Shown here: piece by piece, positions 6,903 to 15,352 of the stretch
Numbering within the stretch: the stretch's first letter is position 1
Layout of the letters: each line of letters opens with the position of its first letter
From: Opitutaceae bacterium
GTDB taxonomy: Bacteria > Verrucomicrobiota > Verrucomicrobiia > Opitutales > Opitutaceae
Reading direction: 5' to 3'
NCBI GenBank assembly: GCA_016711225.1
Contig: JADJTK010000012.1
Span: 62,001 to 126,000 of the forward strand
DNA length: 64,000 nt
Notes under the pieces: generated by a model
The model's database searches: none
Told to the model about the DNA's origin: nothing
What the model saw: only the letters and a program-made list of their open reading frames with translations
Made by a program: the position numbers and the translations under genes

Positions 6903-8622
6903 GCTCCGCCTTGGCCCGCGCCGGCGCGGGCACCGGCTTGTAGTGCAGCGTCTCGCCCTCGACGAAGGGCTGGCTGGCCCAAGCGGCTCCGTCGATGAGT
7001 CGGCCAGTCGCGGGGATCGAAGCCCACGTGACACCGGCGAGCACCGGTACCTGCTTGGCCAACTCGGCCCACACCGCCTCGACGGTGGCGGCCGGCTGCG
7101 CGGTGCCGGTGAAGCCGGTGAGCAAGGCGGTGAGGATCGCCAGATCGTCGCGTGCCTGGGCGGGGCCAGGGACGGCAGCATGAAATTTCTGGAGGCGGAA
7201 CTGCTGGTTGATGAACGAGCCGTTCTTCTCGAATACGGTGAGCGCAGGCAACACGACCTTGGCCGCGGCCGTCGTGCTTAGCGGATGCGTCCCGACCTCG
7301 ATCAACGAAAGCTTCGCCAGCTGCTCAGTGGTGAGCCCGGCCTTGAGCAGATCCTCGCCAAAGGTGATCACCATCTTCACCGCACCGTCGTCGATCGCCG
7401 CGGCGAGCTCGGTGAGCTCGGTCGGCGGGTACGCCTTGATGAGACCGGTGACGAGCGCGCCACGGACGTTCGGGTTGCGATCGGCCGAAACCAGCAGGCC
7501 ATCGCCCTGCCCCACCCGCCCGACGATGTCCGCCGGTACCGAACCAAGGGCGAGCGCGAGCTGGTGGGTGAGAAACTGTTCCTCGACGGACTGCCGGCCG
7601 GAACCGACGATCGCGGCATAGGAACGCTGCGACTGGAGCAGCTCGACGGCAGCGGCGAGCGCCTGCTCGCCGGTGACGGGCTGGCCGTCGACGAGCGGCT
7701 GCTTGAGCCGATTGTCGGCGGCGACCTTCTTGTAGAGCAGGCGGCCGGAGTCGGCCATCCAGGTGTCGTTGACCTCGTCGTTGCGCCGCGGCGTGATGCG
7801 ATATATCACACCCTCGCGCGCCCAGAGCTCGGTGTTCGCCCCGACGCTGGACTCGGTGTCGATGCTCGGGGTGGTCTTGAGGAACCACACCCGCATCTTG
7901 AAGCGGAAATCGGTGCTGGTGAGCGCGCCCACCGGGCAGATGTCGACGGTGTTCAGCGAGTAGTTGTGGTTCAACTCGCGGCCGGGATAGCAGGTGAGCG
8001 TCGAGTAGCTGCCGCGGTCGACGAAACCGAGCACGTCCTCCTTGGCGATCTCTTTGGTGAAACGGATGCAACGCGAGCACAGGATACAACGCTCGTCGTC
8101 GAGGGTGACGCGCGGGCCGAGCTCGGTGCGCTTGGGCTTAACGTTCTTGGGCTCGATGAAGCGCGAGGCGCCCCGGCCGTAGTCGGCGGCCTGTTCCTGC
8201 AGCTTGCACTCACCGGCCTGGTCGCAGATCGGGCAATCGAGCGGATGATTGACGAGGAGGAACTCCATCACGCCCTCACGGCACTCCTTGATCTGCGGTG
8301 TTGTTGTGCGGATGTGGAGACCGGGGGTGGCGTTGGTGAAGCAGGCGATCTGGGGCTTGGGCATCCAGTTCACGCGCTGCTTGCCGGTGGCCGGGTCCAT
8401 CACCGGCTGCTTGGTGGCCGGATCGACGGCGGGCAGGCCCATCTCGACCAGACACATGCGGCAATTACCCGAGACGGTGAGCTTCGGGTGGTAGCAGAAA
8501 TGGGGGACGTCGATGCCGAGCAGCGCCGCGGCCTCGATCATGTTGGTGCCCTTGGGCACCGCGATGTCGCGGCCGTCGATGTTGACGGTGACGAGGTCGG
8601 GTTTGGGAGGTGTCTGGCTCAC
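6865..8622 (-). CDS. nuoG: NADH-quinone oxidoreductase subunit G (short form)
   Basis: This is the peripheral-arm iron-sulfur subunit that carries electrons from NuoF. The N-terminal 2Fe-2S domain has FCYHPKLTVSGNCRMCLVEM and a later IACFTN cysteine. It is followed by HPLDCPICDQAGEC (His-ligated cluster N5) and RCILCSRCIRF with a distal DICPVGAL cysteine. A shortened molybdopterin-like domain follows. At 585 residues it is shorter than many NuoG proteins (about 680-900). The start is GTG (VSQTPPKPD). The C-terminus, rich in S, D, K, G and P, is encoded by the heptamer array and is probably unstructured. Confidence 0.95.
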   Translation of the reverse strand: MSQTPPKPDLVTVNIDGRDIAVPKGTNMIEAAALLGIDVPHFCYHPKLTVSGNCRMCLVEMGLPAVDPATKQPVMDPATGKQRVNWMPKPQIACFTNATPGLHIRTTTPQIKECREGVMEFLLVNHPLDCPICDQAGECKLQEQAADYGRGASRFIEPKNVKPKRTELGPRVTLDDERCILCSRCIRFTKEIAKEDVLGFVDRGSYSTLTCYPGRELNHNYSLNTVDICPVGALTSTDFRFKMRVWFLKTTPSIDTESSVGANTELWAREGVIYRITPRRNDEVNDTWMADSGRLLYKKVAADNRLKQPLVDGQPVTGEQALAAAVELLQSQRSYAAIVGSGRQSVEEQFLTHQLALALGSVPADIVGRVGQGDGLLVSADRNPNVRGALVTGLIKAYPPTELTELAAAIDDGAVKMVITFGEDLLKAGLTTEQLAKLSLIEVGTHPLSTTAAAKVVLPALTVFEKNGSFINQQFRLQKFHAAVPGPAQARDDLAILTALLTGFTGTAQPAATVEAVWAELAKQVPVLAGVTWASIPATGRLIDGAAWASQPFVEGETLHYKPVPAPARAKAEPTSDKGQGPSDK

Positions 8623-8625
8623 GCG

Positions 8626-8665
8626 GGAGGGGAGGAGAAAGGGAGAAAAGGAGAGGAAGTGAGGA
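8626..8665. repeat. Degenerate octamer array, nuoG leader
   Basis: On the plus strand GGAGGGGA, GGAGAAAG, GGAGAAAA and GGAGAGGA begin at 8626, 8634, 8642 and 8650, with a weaker fifth unit, giving a period of 8 rather than 7. The coding strand is a polypyrimidine tract before the nuoG GTG, with no Shine-Dalgarno sequence. Confidence 0.6.
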
Positions 8666-8672
8666 AGAACGG

Positions 8673-9029
8673 TCAGAGCACGCGCTCGTCCTTCAGCTTC
8701 GCGTGGAGTTCGGGGGCTTCCTGTTTGATGAGCTCGAGCAGGGCGTTGGTACGACCCAGCACCTGTCCCAAAAGCGACCAGCTCATGAAGAACAAACCCA
8801 CCAACGGACCGAAAGAACCCATAGGCAGGCCCGCCTTCGGGTCCTTGAGATTAAGCGCGAGAATGAGTCCGCCCCACACCAGACTCCCAACCACGCCGAG
8901 CCAGATGAGCATCGTCAAGCCCGCAGGTTTCCGGCAACGAACCATCAGTTTCCGCCAAGCCTGCGCCTCGGCCGCATCGCGCATGCGGGCGGTCTTCACA
9001 TCGAGCAGAACTTCATGGGCGTTACTCAT
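8673..9029 (-). CDS. Small two-helix membrane protein between nuoF and nuoG
   Basis: I do not recognise this 118-residue protein as a standard complex I subunit. From the ATG at 9029 (MSNAHEVLLDVKTARM) it has a charged N-terminus, two hydrophobic segments (about residues 36-60 and 70-92) and a charged C-terminal tail ending KLKDERVL. The frame is open further upstream, but that part overlaps nuoF, so the internal ATG is preferred. It sits 29 bp after nuoF and is transcribed with the operon, so it could be an accessory or assembly factor. No function can be read from the sequence. Confidence 0.7.
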   Translation of the reverse strand: MSNAHEVLLDVKTARMRDAAEAQAWRKLMVRCRKPAGLTMLIWLGVVGSLVWGGLILALNLKDPKAGLPMGSFGPLVGLFFMSWSLLGQVLGRTNALLELIKQEAPELHAKLKDERVL

Positions 9030-9058
9030 GGTGAGTGGAGGTGATGGCGCTTCGGCAC

Positions 9059-10408
9059 TCAGATCAGCGTCGGCGCCAAGTTGTGACGGTTCTGTTTCGC
9101 GGCGGGATAGGCCCTGAACTCCTCGCCAAACTTCTGGATGAAACTCTGCACCGGCCACGAGCAGGCCTCGCCCATCGGGCAGACGGTGCGACCGGGAATC
9201 TGGTCGGCCACCGACTTGAGCAACGCGCCGTCCTCGGCACGGGCTTGGCCGTGCACCATGCGGTGCGTGATCTTGCGCATCCACGCCGAACCTTCACGGC
9301 AGGGCGTGCACTGCCCGCAACTTTCGTGGGCGTAAAAGGCGTTCAGATTGGCCAGCGCCTCGACCACGTTGACGGTGTCGTCCATCACGATCACGCCGCC
9401 GGAGCCGCCCATCGTGCCGCAAGCGGCGAACGAGTCAAAGTCGAGCGGGATGTCCTCAACGCCCCACGTCACCGTGCTGCCGTCCTTCTGTTTGATCGTG
9501 AACTTCTCGCCCCAGCGCAGCACCTTTGAGGACGAGCCGCCGGGAATGATCGCCTGGAAGGTCCGGCCCGGCCGCGGCCCGCCGCAGACTTCGTTGAGCA
9601 ACTGGCCCAGGGTGATCTTGCCCGACTCGAACTCGAAATAGCCGGGGCGCAGCACCTGACCGGAGACACCGATGAGGCGGGTGCCGGAATTGTTCGGCGT
9701 ACCGATCTTCGAGTAAGCCTCCCCGCCCAGCTCCACGATGTGGCGCACGTGGCAGAGGGTCTCCACGTTGTTCACGATCGTCGGGCACTGGTAGAGGCCC
9801 AGGACGGCGGGGAAATACGGGGGCTTAATCCGGGGATAGGCACGCTTGCCCTCGAGCGACTCGATCAGGCCGGTCTCCTCGCCGCAGATGTAGGCACCGG
9901 CGCCGCGGTGCACGAAGATCTCGCACGAGTACTCAGTCCCGAGAATATTCGGACCGACGAAGTTGGCCGCGCGCGCCTCGGCGATGGCCGTCTCCAGGAT
10001 CCGGGCTCCATGGGGGAACTCGCCGCGGATGTAGATGTAGGCCTGCTTCACGTTGTTGGCCCAGCAGGAGATCATGATCCCCTCGAGCAACTGATGCGGG
10101 TCCTGGTGGATGATGTAGCGGTCCTTGAAGGTGCCCGGTTCGGACTCGTCGGCATTGACGATGAGATAGATCGGCTTGCCGCTCTTGCGGTCGACCAGCG
10201 ACCACTTCACCCCGCAGGGAAAACCGGCGCCGCCACGACCGCGCAGGCCGGCCTTCTTCACCTCGTCGATGAGCTCGGCGGGCGGACGGGCGACTGCCTT
10301 GCGCAACTGCTCGTAGCCGCCGTGCTGCAGATAGCAGGCGAGGTCGGGCGAGTAGCCGGGCTCGTCGATGTGCCGGAAGATCAGGCGGCGTTCGGCGGGA
10401 TGAGGCAT
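9059..10408 (-). CDS. nuoF: NADH-quinone oxidoreductase subunit F
   Basis: This is the NADH- and FMN-binding subunit, 449 residues, usual length. The FMN/NADH glycine-rich motif GRGGAGFPCGVKWS is near residue 55, a second motif GAYICGEETGLIESLEG is near 170, and the N3 cluster motif CGQCTPCREG is near 350 with a further Cys in ETGRTVCPMGEACSW-like sequence. The ATG at 10408 begins MPHPAERRLIF. A GAAGG-type heptamer array (plus strand) precedes it. It lies between nuoE and the small membrane protein. Confidence 0.97.
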   Translation of the reverse strand: MPHPAERRLIFRHIDEPGYSPDLACYLQHGGYEQLRKAVARPPAELIDEVKKAGLRGRGGAGFPCGVKWSLVDRKSGKPIYLIVNADESEPGTFKDRYIIHQDPHQLLEGIMISCWANNVKQAYIYIRGEFPHGARILETAIAEARAANFVGPNILGTEYSCEIFVHRGAGAYICGEETGLIESLEGKRAYPRIKPPYFPAVLGLYQCPTIVNNVETLCHVRHIVELGGEAYSKIGTPNNSGTRLIGVSGQVLRPGYFEFESGKITLGQLLNEVCGGPRPGRTFQAIIPGGSSSKVLRWGEKFTIKQKDGSTVTWGVEDIPLDFDSFAACGTMGGSGGVIVMDDTVNVVEALANLNAFYAHESCGQCTPCREGSAWMRKITHRMVHGQARAEDGALLKSVADQIPGRTVCPMGEACSWPVQSFIQKFGEEFRAYPAAKQNRHNLAPTLI

Positions 10409-10414
10409 GGTAGC

Positions 10415-10449
10415 GAAGGCAGAAGGTAGAATGGAGAAGGCAGAGGTGC
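10415..10449. repeat. Degenerate heptamer array, nuoF leader
   Basis: The core GAAGG (or close variants) recurs at 10415, 10422, 10429, 10436 and 10443, exactly every 7 bp, ending 6 bp from the nuoF ATG. It fills nearly the whole nuoE-nuoF gap. Confidence 0.85.
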
Positions 10450-10459
10450 GGAGCGGTGG

Positions 10460-10954
10460 TCAGCGGCGCTGGGCGGCTTCGGCCTTGAGCTGGGCGGCGA
10501 GGGCGGCGGCCTTCGCGGTGTCCACGTTTTCGTGCAGATCGTCGTCGATCATCACCACCGGCCCGGAGCCGCAACTGGCCAGGCACTCGACAAACTCGAG
10601 ATGCACTTCGCCATCGGCGCTGCTATGGCCGACGTGGGTGCCGAACTCCTTCTCGAAGTGTTCGCACACCTTGTAGCCGCCGTTGAGCGCGCAGGAGAGC
10701 GTGCGGCAGATCTTCACATGACGGCGACCGATGGGCTGCTGGCGGAACATCGGGTAGAAGGTCACGACTCCAGCACGTTGATAGGCTGGAGCTCGAGCCG
10801 GGCGGCGATCCACTCGACCGCCTCGGGAGGAAATGTAGCCCTGGTCCTCCTGCACAAGGTGCAGCAACGGCAGCGTGGCGCTGCGTTTCACCCGGTAATG
10901 GGTGATCACTTCGTCGATGCGGGCCAGGGTCTCAGGTTTCAGGTTCAGACTCAT
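10460..10954 (-). CDS. nuoE: NADH-quinone oxidoreductase subunit E, with a compensated double frameshift
   Basis: This is the 2Fe-2S (N1a) subunit of the NADH dehydrogenase module, 164 residues from the ATG at 10954 (MSLNLKPETL). A GTG at 10978 overlapping the nuoD stop is an alternative start. The cluster ligands KICRTLSC and ECLASCG are present. Between GYISS and VTFYPMF about 20 residues do not look like NuoE. Reading the same bases one frame over gives EAVEWIAARLELQPINVLE, which does fit the family. An extra C near 10829 and a missing G near 10767 would explain this. The ORF stays open, so it is kept as a CDS. Confidence 0.85.
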   Translation of the reverse strand: MSLNLKPETLARIDEVITHYRVKRSATLPLLHLVQEDQGYISSRGGRVDRRPARAPAYQRAGVVTFYPMFRQQPIGRRHVKICRTLSCALNGGYKVCEHFEKEFGTHVGHSSADGEVHLEFVECLASCGSGPVVMIDDDLHENVDTAKAAALAAQLKAEAAQRR

Positions 10955-10974
10955 CGCAGATTTCGCCGAGAAGT

Positions 10975-12201
10975 TCACCGATCACACTCCCCCATCACAA
11001 AGTCGAGGCTGCCCAGGATGGAGACCACGTCGCCCAACATCGCCCCGACGCACACCTTGGGGAGGATGCTCAGGTTGCAGAACGAGGGGGCGCGAATCTT
11101 GAGGCGCCACGGCACCCCGCCGCCTTTGGAGACCACATAGAAGCCGAGCGAGCCCTTCGGGTTCTCCGCCTCGAAATAGACCTCCCCTGCCGGCATCTGC
11201 GGGCCCTCGGTCACGATCATGAAATTCTGGATCAGCTCCTCCATGCTGGTGAGGATCTTACCCTTGTTGGGCGCGAGCACTTTGCGCGCATCGACGGCGT
11301 TGAGCGGCCCGCCCGGGAAGCTCGCGATCACCTGTTTTGCGATACGCACACTCTGCTTCATCTCCTCGCCGCGCACCAGGTAGCGGTCGTAGCAATCCCC
11401 GCGGGTGCCCACCGGCACATCAAAAGAGTAGCGCTCGTACCCCGAGTACGGCTTGTCCTTGCGCAGGTCGAAGGCGACGCCGCTGCCGCGCAGATTCGGG
11501 CCGGTGAGGCCCCAGGCCAGCGCTTCGGCCCGCGTGATCACGCCGATGCCCTCGGTGCGGTCGCGCCAGATGCGGTTGTCGGTGAGCATCGCCAGCGACT
11601 CGTCGAGGATGGGCAGGAACTGGTCGCAAAAATCGGACACGCGATCGAGCCAGCCGTCGGGAATGCTCTCGCGCGCCACCCCGCCGACGCGGGTGTAGCT
11701 GGTGGTGAAACGCGCGCCGGTAAGCTCCTCAAAGAGGCGGTACAACTTCTCCCGCTCCTCGAAGGTGTACATGAAGATTGTCCACGCGCCGCAATCCATC
11801 GCGAAGGCCCCCAGCCCCATCAGGTGCGAGGAGATGCGCGCCAGCTCGCAGATGAGCACGCGCAACGCCTGGCCGCGCTCGGGCACCTCCAGCCCGGCCA
11901 ACCGCTCGACGGCGATGGCGTAGGCCACGTTGTTGGCCAGCGGCGCGAGGTAGTCCAACCGGTCCGTGTAGGGCACGAACTGGTTGTAGGTCATGTTCTC
12001 GGCGATCTTCTCGTCGCCGCGATGCAGGTACCCGATGACCGGATCGGCCTTGGTGACCACCTCGCCATCGAGTTCGAGGCTCACGCGCAGCACGCCGTGC
12101 GTGCTGGGATGGGAGGGCCCGAGGTTGATCTCAAGCTTCTCGGCCTCGGCGGCCTGGGCGCCGCGGGCGGCGCTGTCGGGAAATTCGTAATCCGTCGGCA
12201 T
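10975..12201 (-). CDS. nuoD: NADH-quinone oxidoreductase subunit D (49 kDa)
   Basis: This is the quinone-binding subunit homologous to the [NiFe]-hydrogenase large subunit, 408 residues. LGPSHPSTHGVLRVSLELDGE near residue 28 is the quinone-site loop. GLTGPNLRGSG and PVGTRGDCYDRYLVR are typical of the family, and the C-terminus ends in MGECDR. It is separate from nuoC, as in many bacteria. nuoC lies 27 bp upstream, and the nuoE coding region follows either with an overlap (GTG start) or about 20 bp downstream. Confidence 0.97.
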   Translation of the reverse strand: MPTDYEFPDSAARGAQAAEAEKLEINLGPSHPSTHGVLRVSLELDGEVVTKADPVIGYLHRGDEKIAENMTYNQFVPYTDRLDYLAPLANNVAYAIAVERLAGLEVPERGQALRVLICELARISSHLMGLGAFAMDCGAWTIFMYTFEEREKLYRLFEELTGARFTTSYTRVGGVARESIPDGWLDRVSDFCDQFLPILDESLAMLTDNRIWRDRTEGIGVITRAEALAWGLTGPNLRGSGVAFDLRKDKPYSGYERYSFDVPVGTRGDCYDRYLVRGEEMKQSVRIAKQVIASFPGGPLNAVDARKVLAPNKGKILTSMEELIQNFMIVTEGPQMPAGEVYFEAENPKGSLGFYVVSKGGGVPWRLKIRAPSFCNLSILPKVCVGAMLGDVVSILGSLDFVMGECDR

Positions 12202-12228
12202 GGCGGGAGGGTTCGTTGGCGGCGCGGG

Positions 12229-12858
12229 TCAGCCGGCGGGTTTTGTCTTCTTCTCGCTCCACTCCTGATCGAGCGAGCGCGGGCCGCGGCCTGCGGAGGT
12301 GGTCACGCTGCCATCGGGCTGGGCCACGAACGGCCCACCAGCCATCGGGGCCGGCAGCACCCGAGTACCGGAGACGGCGGCGATCTCGGCATCGGGCAGC
12401 TCGGTGGGCAGGCCGGCGAGCGGGAAATCCTTGCGCAGCGGGTGGTAGGGATACCCGTCCCACATGAGAATACGACGCAGGTCGGGGTGGCCGGTGAACT
12501 TCACCCCCATGAGGTCGAAGCATTCTCGCTCGTGCCAGTCGGCACCGGGCCAGATTCCGGTGGCGGTGGGCATCGCCGGCTCGTCGTCGCTCAGGCAGTC
12601 GGCGGCGATGCGTACATACTCCGCACGCCCGGTGGCGAGCAAGTGGTACACCACCGTGAACCTCGGCGAGGCGCCCGGAGCCCAGTCGATGGCAGTCAGG
12701 TCGGCCAGCAGATCGAAGCCGCACTCGTCACGCAGGTACGTGAGCACGGCGAGGACCTCGGCGGCCGGGATGTTGAAGGCCGGCACGTCGAGACTGGCGC
12801 GCGAGGTGAGAGTGGGAAACTGCGTTTGCAGCGACGCAGCAATGTCGGGAGCGGTCAT
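12229..12858 (-). CDS. nuoC: NADH-quinone oxidoreductase subunit C (30 kDa)
   Basis: This is a peripheral-arm subunit that bridges NuoB, D and I; 209 residues. The signature WHERECFDLMGVKFTGHPDLRRILM, followed by DGYPYHPLRKDFPL, is clear around residues 110-150. A non-conserved 60-residue tail ends the protein. The ATG at 12858 (MTAPDIAASLQTQFP) lies 15 bp after the nuoB stop codon, which suggests translational coupling. Confidence 0.96.
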   Translation of the reverse strand: MTAPDIAASLQTQFPTLTSRASLDVPAFNIPAAEVLAVLTYLRDECGFDLLADLTAIDWAPGASPRFTVVYHLLATGRAEYVRIAADCLSDDEPAMPTATGIWPGADWHERECFDLMGVKFTGHPDLRRILMWDGYPYHPLRKDFPLAGLPTELPDAEIAAVSGTRVLPAPMAGGPFVAQPDGSVTTSAGRGPRSLDQEWSEKKTKPAG

Positions 12859-12873
12859 CGGTGGGGCCAGGGC

Positions 12874-13401
12874 TCAGCGGATAAGGGCATTCCCGATGGC
12901 GGTTTTGCGCGCGCTGCGATCCTCGCGGACCACGTTTTGCATCTTCAGCAAAGCGTCGAGCACGGCCTCCGGGCGCGGCGGGCAACCGCTGATGTAGATG
13001 TCGACCGGCACAATCCGATCCACGCCCTGCAAGGTGGAATACGAGCGGTACATGCCACCCGAGGAGGCGCAGGCGCCCATGGCGATCACCCACTTGGGCT
13101 CGGCCATCTGCTCGTAGATGCGGCGCAGATGCACCGCCATCTTGTAGGTCACCGTACCGGCGACGATCATCACATCGGACTGGCGCGCCGGGAAGCGCAT
13201 GACCTCGGCGCCGAAGCGGCTGATGTCGAAGCGTGAGGCCCCGGCGGCCATCAACTCGATGGCACAACAAGCCAGGCCCATAGGCATGGGCCAGATGGAG
13301 TTGGCGCGGATCCAATTGATCACCGCGTCGACGCGAGTGACGATCAGACCGCCTTCAACTTTGCTATCGTAGCCAAGGACTTCGTTGGTAGGTGAAACCA
13401 T
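12874..13401 (-). CDS. nuoB: NADH-quinone oxidoreductase subunit B
   Basis: This subunit carries cluster N2, next to the quinone pocket; 175 residues. The tandem Cys motif GLACCAIELMA is near residue 44, and the remaining ligands are in GACASSGGMY and SGCPPRPEAVL. It is the first recognisable gene of the operon. The usual upstream neighbour nuoA is absent from the 358 bp before the next gene. A weak promoter-like pair (TTGCGA, 17 bp, TAGCTT) lies about 40 bp upstream on the coding strand but is not convincing. Confidence 0.97.
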   Translation of the reverse strand: MVSPTNEVLGYDSKVEGGLIVTRVDAVINWIRANSIWPMPMGLACCAIELMAAGASRFDISRFGAEVMRFPARQSDVMIVAGTVTYKMAVHLRRIYEQMAEPKWVIAMGACASSGGMYRSYSTLQGVDRIVPVDIYISGCPPRPEAVLDALLKMQNVVREDRSARKTAIGNALIR

Positions 13402-13759
13402 GGAACAGAGACGCCAATTTGCCGGGAGCGGCGCAAGCTAGGTTTGGGCCAAGGGGGTCGCAAGCCGCATTTGGGCGAATTTTCCCTCTCAAGCTGCCCT
13501 TGCTCGGTCGCCTGGCAAAATTACCCCCACTACTGTCTGGGCGACGACGAAAACGCGGCTTGCCGGGCCCGGCGTGAGCCGGCTGCCGCGCGAGCAGGCC
13601 CGGCTCTTCCGTGGCCCACTCCTTTTTGGCCGGGTCGGCGCAATGGGAGGGGCGTCGCTTGCGCAGCCTAACCGGCATCGCCACCCGCACGGGCAATAGC
13701 CACGTGCCACGTGGCCTGGCGCTTCAGCACAGGCCGGCAGATACCGCGCTGCGTCCCCC
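13402..13759. other. Intergenic region upstream of nuoB
   Basis: No credible gene; short open frames on both strands lack family resemblance. It should hold the nuo operon promoter. A perfect inverted repeat GCCACGTG-C-CACGTGGC lies at 13699-13715, 45 bp after the stop codon of the CNNM-type gene. It could be an operator or part of a transcript end, but there is no T-tract. Confidence 0.4.
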
Positions 13760-15097
13760 TCAAATCGCCGGATCTTCACCTGCCGGGGCTTCCACGACTC
13801 GCTCTACCCGCACGCGGCGGATCCGTTCGGCACTCACCTCGGTCGCCGTCAGCCGGTACTCGCCCACAGTCGCCACATCCCCCCGGCGCGCCGCCACCCC
13901 CAGGCTGCGGTGCAGCCAGGCGCCCACCGTTTCACGGGGAGACCAGTCGAACGGCCACCCCGTCTCCGCCTGCAGTTCGCGCATGGTCATCGCCGCGCTC
14001 ACCACGATGGCATGCTCGGTGTGCTCGAATACCGGGACGTGCTCGATGTCGAACTCGTCACGGATATCGCCCACAATCTCCTCGAGTACATCCTCCAACG
14101 TCACGATACCAGCCATGCCCCCAGTCTCGTTGAGCACCACGGCCAGATGACTGCGCTCGGTGCGAAAATGCTCAATCATCGCCGGCACGGTCGTCTTCTG
14201 GTCGAAGTTCAGCACCGGCCGGATCAACGGCTCGAACGACGCGTCCGCTCCCAGCGCCACGATTTGCCAGAGCCACTCGCGCACCAGCAGCAAGCCCTCG
14301 ACCTTGTCCTTACTGCCGCGGCAAACCGGCATGCGGCTGAGCGCGCTGACCTGGGCGATGCGCAGGTTTTCGGTCTGGGGCCGATCCAACCACAGCACCA
14401 CCACCTGCTCCTTGGGAATCATGATCTGGCTGGCGGTCGTCTCCCGCACGCGCAGCGACTGCACCATGAGCTTGTTGATCAGCGCATCGGAGGGATGGGC
14501 ATGGCTGGCGTGACTGAACACATACTCAAGTTCGTCGGCGCTGAAGGTATGTTCGCCTTCCTTCGCCGGCCCCAGTCCCGCCCAACGCAGGAAGAGATTG
14601 GCCAGGCTGTTCAACGACCAGATCACCGGGAAGAATACCCGGTAGAACACCATCAGCGGCCCCGACACCCACAGCGACACCGCCTTGGCCCGCTGGATCG
14701 CCAAGGATTTGGGGGCCAACTCGCCGAAGATGATGTGCAGGAAAGTGATCGTGGTGAAGGCGAGGCCGAAGGCGATCGAGGAGACCACGGTGGCATCCGT
14801 CACCCCGAGACGGGCCAAAACGGGAGTGAGCCGGTGGGCCAGGAAAGGCTCGCCGATCCAGCCCAAACCGAGACTGGCCAGCGTGATGCCCAACTGGGTG
14901 GCCGAGAGCGCGGCATCGAGGTGCTCACAGGCCTTGATCGCCAGGCGCACCCGCCAGCCGCCGGTCTTCTCGAGCGGTCGCAACTGACTCGTGCGCACCT
15001 TCACCAGCGCAAACTCGGCGGCGACGAAGAAGCCATTGGCCGCCACCAGCGCGAGGATGGTGAGCGTTTCCAGAAAAATGCCGAAGGCGGTGTTCAT
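13760..15097 (-). CDS. CNNM/HlyC-CorC family membrane protein with CBS pair
   Basis: 445 residues, a typical length. The N-terminal DUF21/CNNM domain (about residues 10-200) has several hydrophobic helices and the motifs ALVKVRTSQLRPLEK and ATQLGITLASLGLGWIGEP. A CBS-domain pair follows (about 215-335, with IMIPKEQVVVLWLDRP and TGGMAGIVTLEDVLEEIVGDI). A C-terminal CorC/HlyC domain (about 350-435) ends the protein. Members of this family are often annotated as hemolysins but are better supported as Mg2+/divalent cation transport proteins. It is convergent with nothing nearby and is followed by the nuo operon on the same strand after 358 bp. Confidence 0.9.
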   Translation of the reverse strand: MNTAFGIFLETLTILALVAANGFFVAAEFALVKVRTSQLRPLEKTGGWRVRLAIKACEHLDAALSATQLGITLASLGLGWIGEPFLAHRLTPVLARLGVTDATVVSSIAFGLAFTTITFLHIIFGELAPKSLAIQRAKAVSLWVSGPLMVFYRVFFPVIWSLNSLANLFLRWAGLGPAKEGEHTFSADELEYVFSHASHAHPSDALINKLMVQSLRVRETTASQIMIPKEQVVVLWLDRPQTENLRIAQVSALSRMPVCRGSKDKVEGLLLVREWLWQIVALGADASFEPLIRPVLNFDQKTTVPAMIEHFRTERSHLAVVLNETGGMAGIVTLEDVLEEIVGDIRDEFDIEHVPVFEHTEHAIVVSAAMTMRELQAETGWPFDWSPRETVGAWLHRSLGVAARRGDVATVGEYRLTATEVSAERIRRVRVERVVEAPAGEDPAI

Positions 15098-15147
15098 CGA
15101 GACGAAGGGGCACTAGGACAGGTTATCGCCCGTTCGCCAATGCACTT

Positions 15148-15258
<111 letters not shown>

Positions 15259-15352
15259 GTTGGTCTGCTTCTTCGGCCCCGGTTGCCCGGCTCCAAAAAC
15301 GCGAGTGGCAAGAACACAGCGAGCATCCCGCCCCGGTCAACACCGGAAACGA

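Noticed and set aside
7285..9117. Long plus-strand open frame (610 codons) opposite nuoG and nuoF
   Set aside because: It lies antisense to recognisable complex I genes, is rich in Arg, Gly, Ala and Asp with no domain, and arises from GC-rich third-position bias.
3486..10449. A CRISPR array as explanation of the regular repeats
   Set aside because: The repeats are 7-8 bp and degenerate with no separate spacers, and no cas gene is present.
13402..13759. A possible nuoA gene upstream of nuoB
   Set aside because: None of the frames has three hydrophobic helices or NuoA motifs; they are Arg/Pro/Gly-rich shadows.
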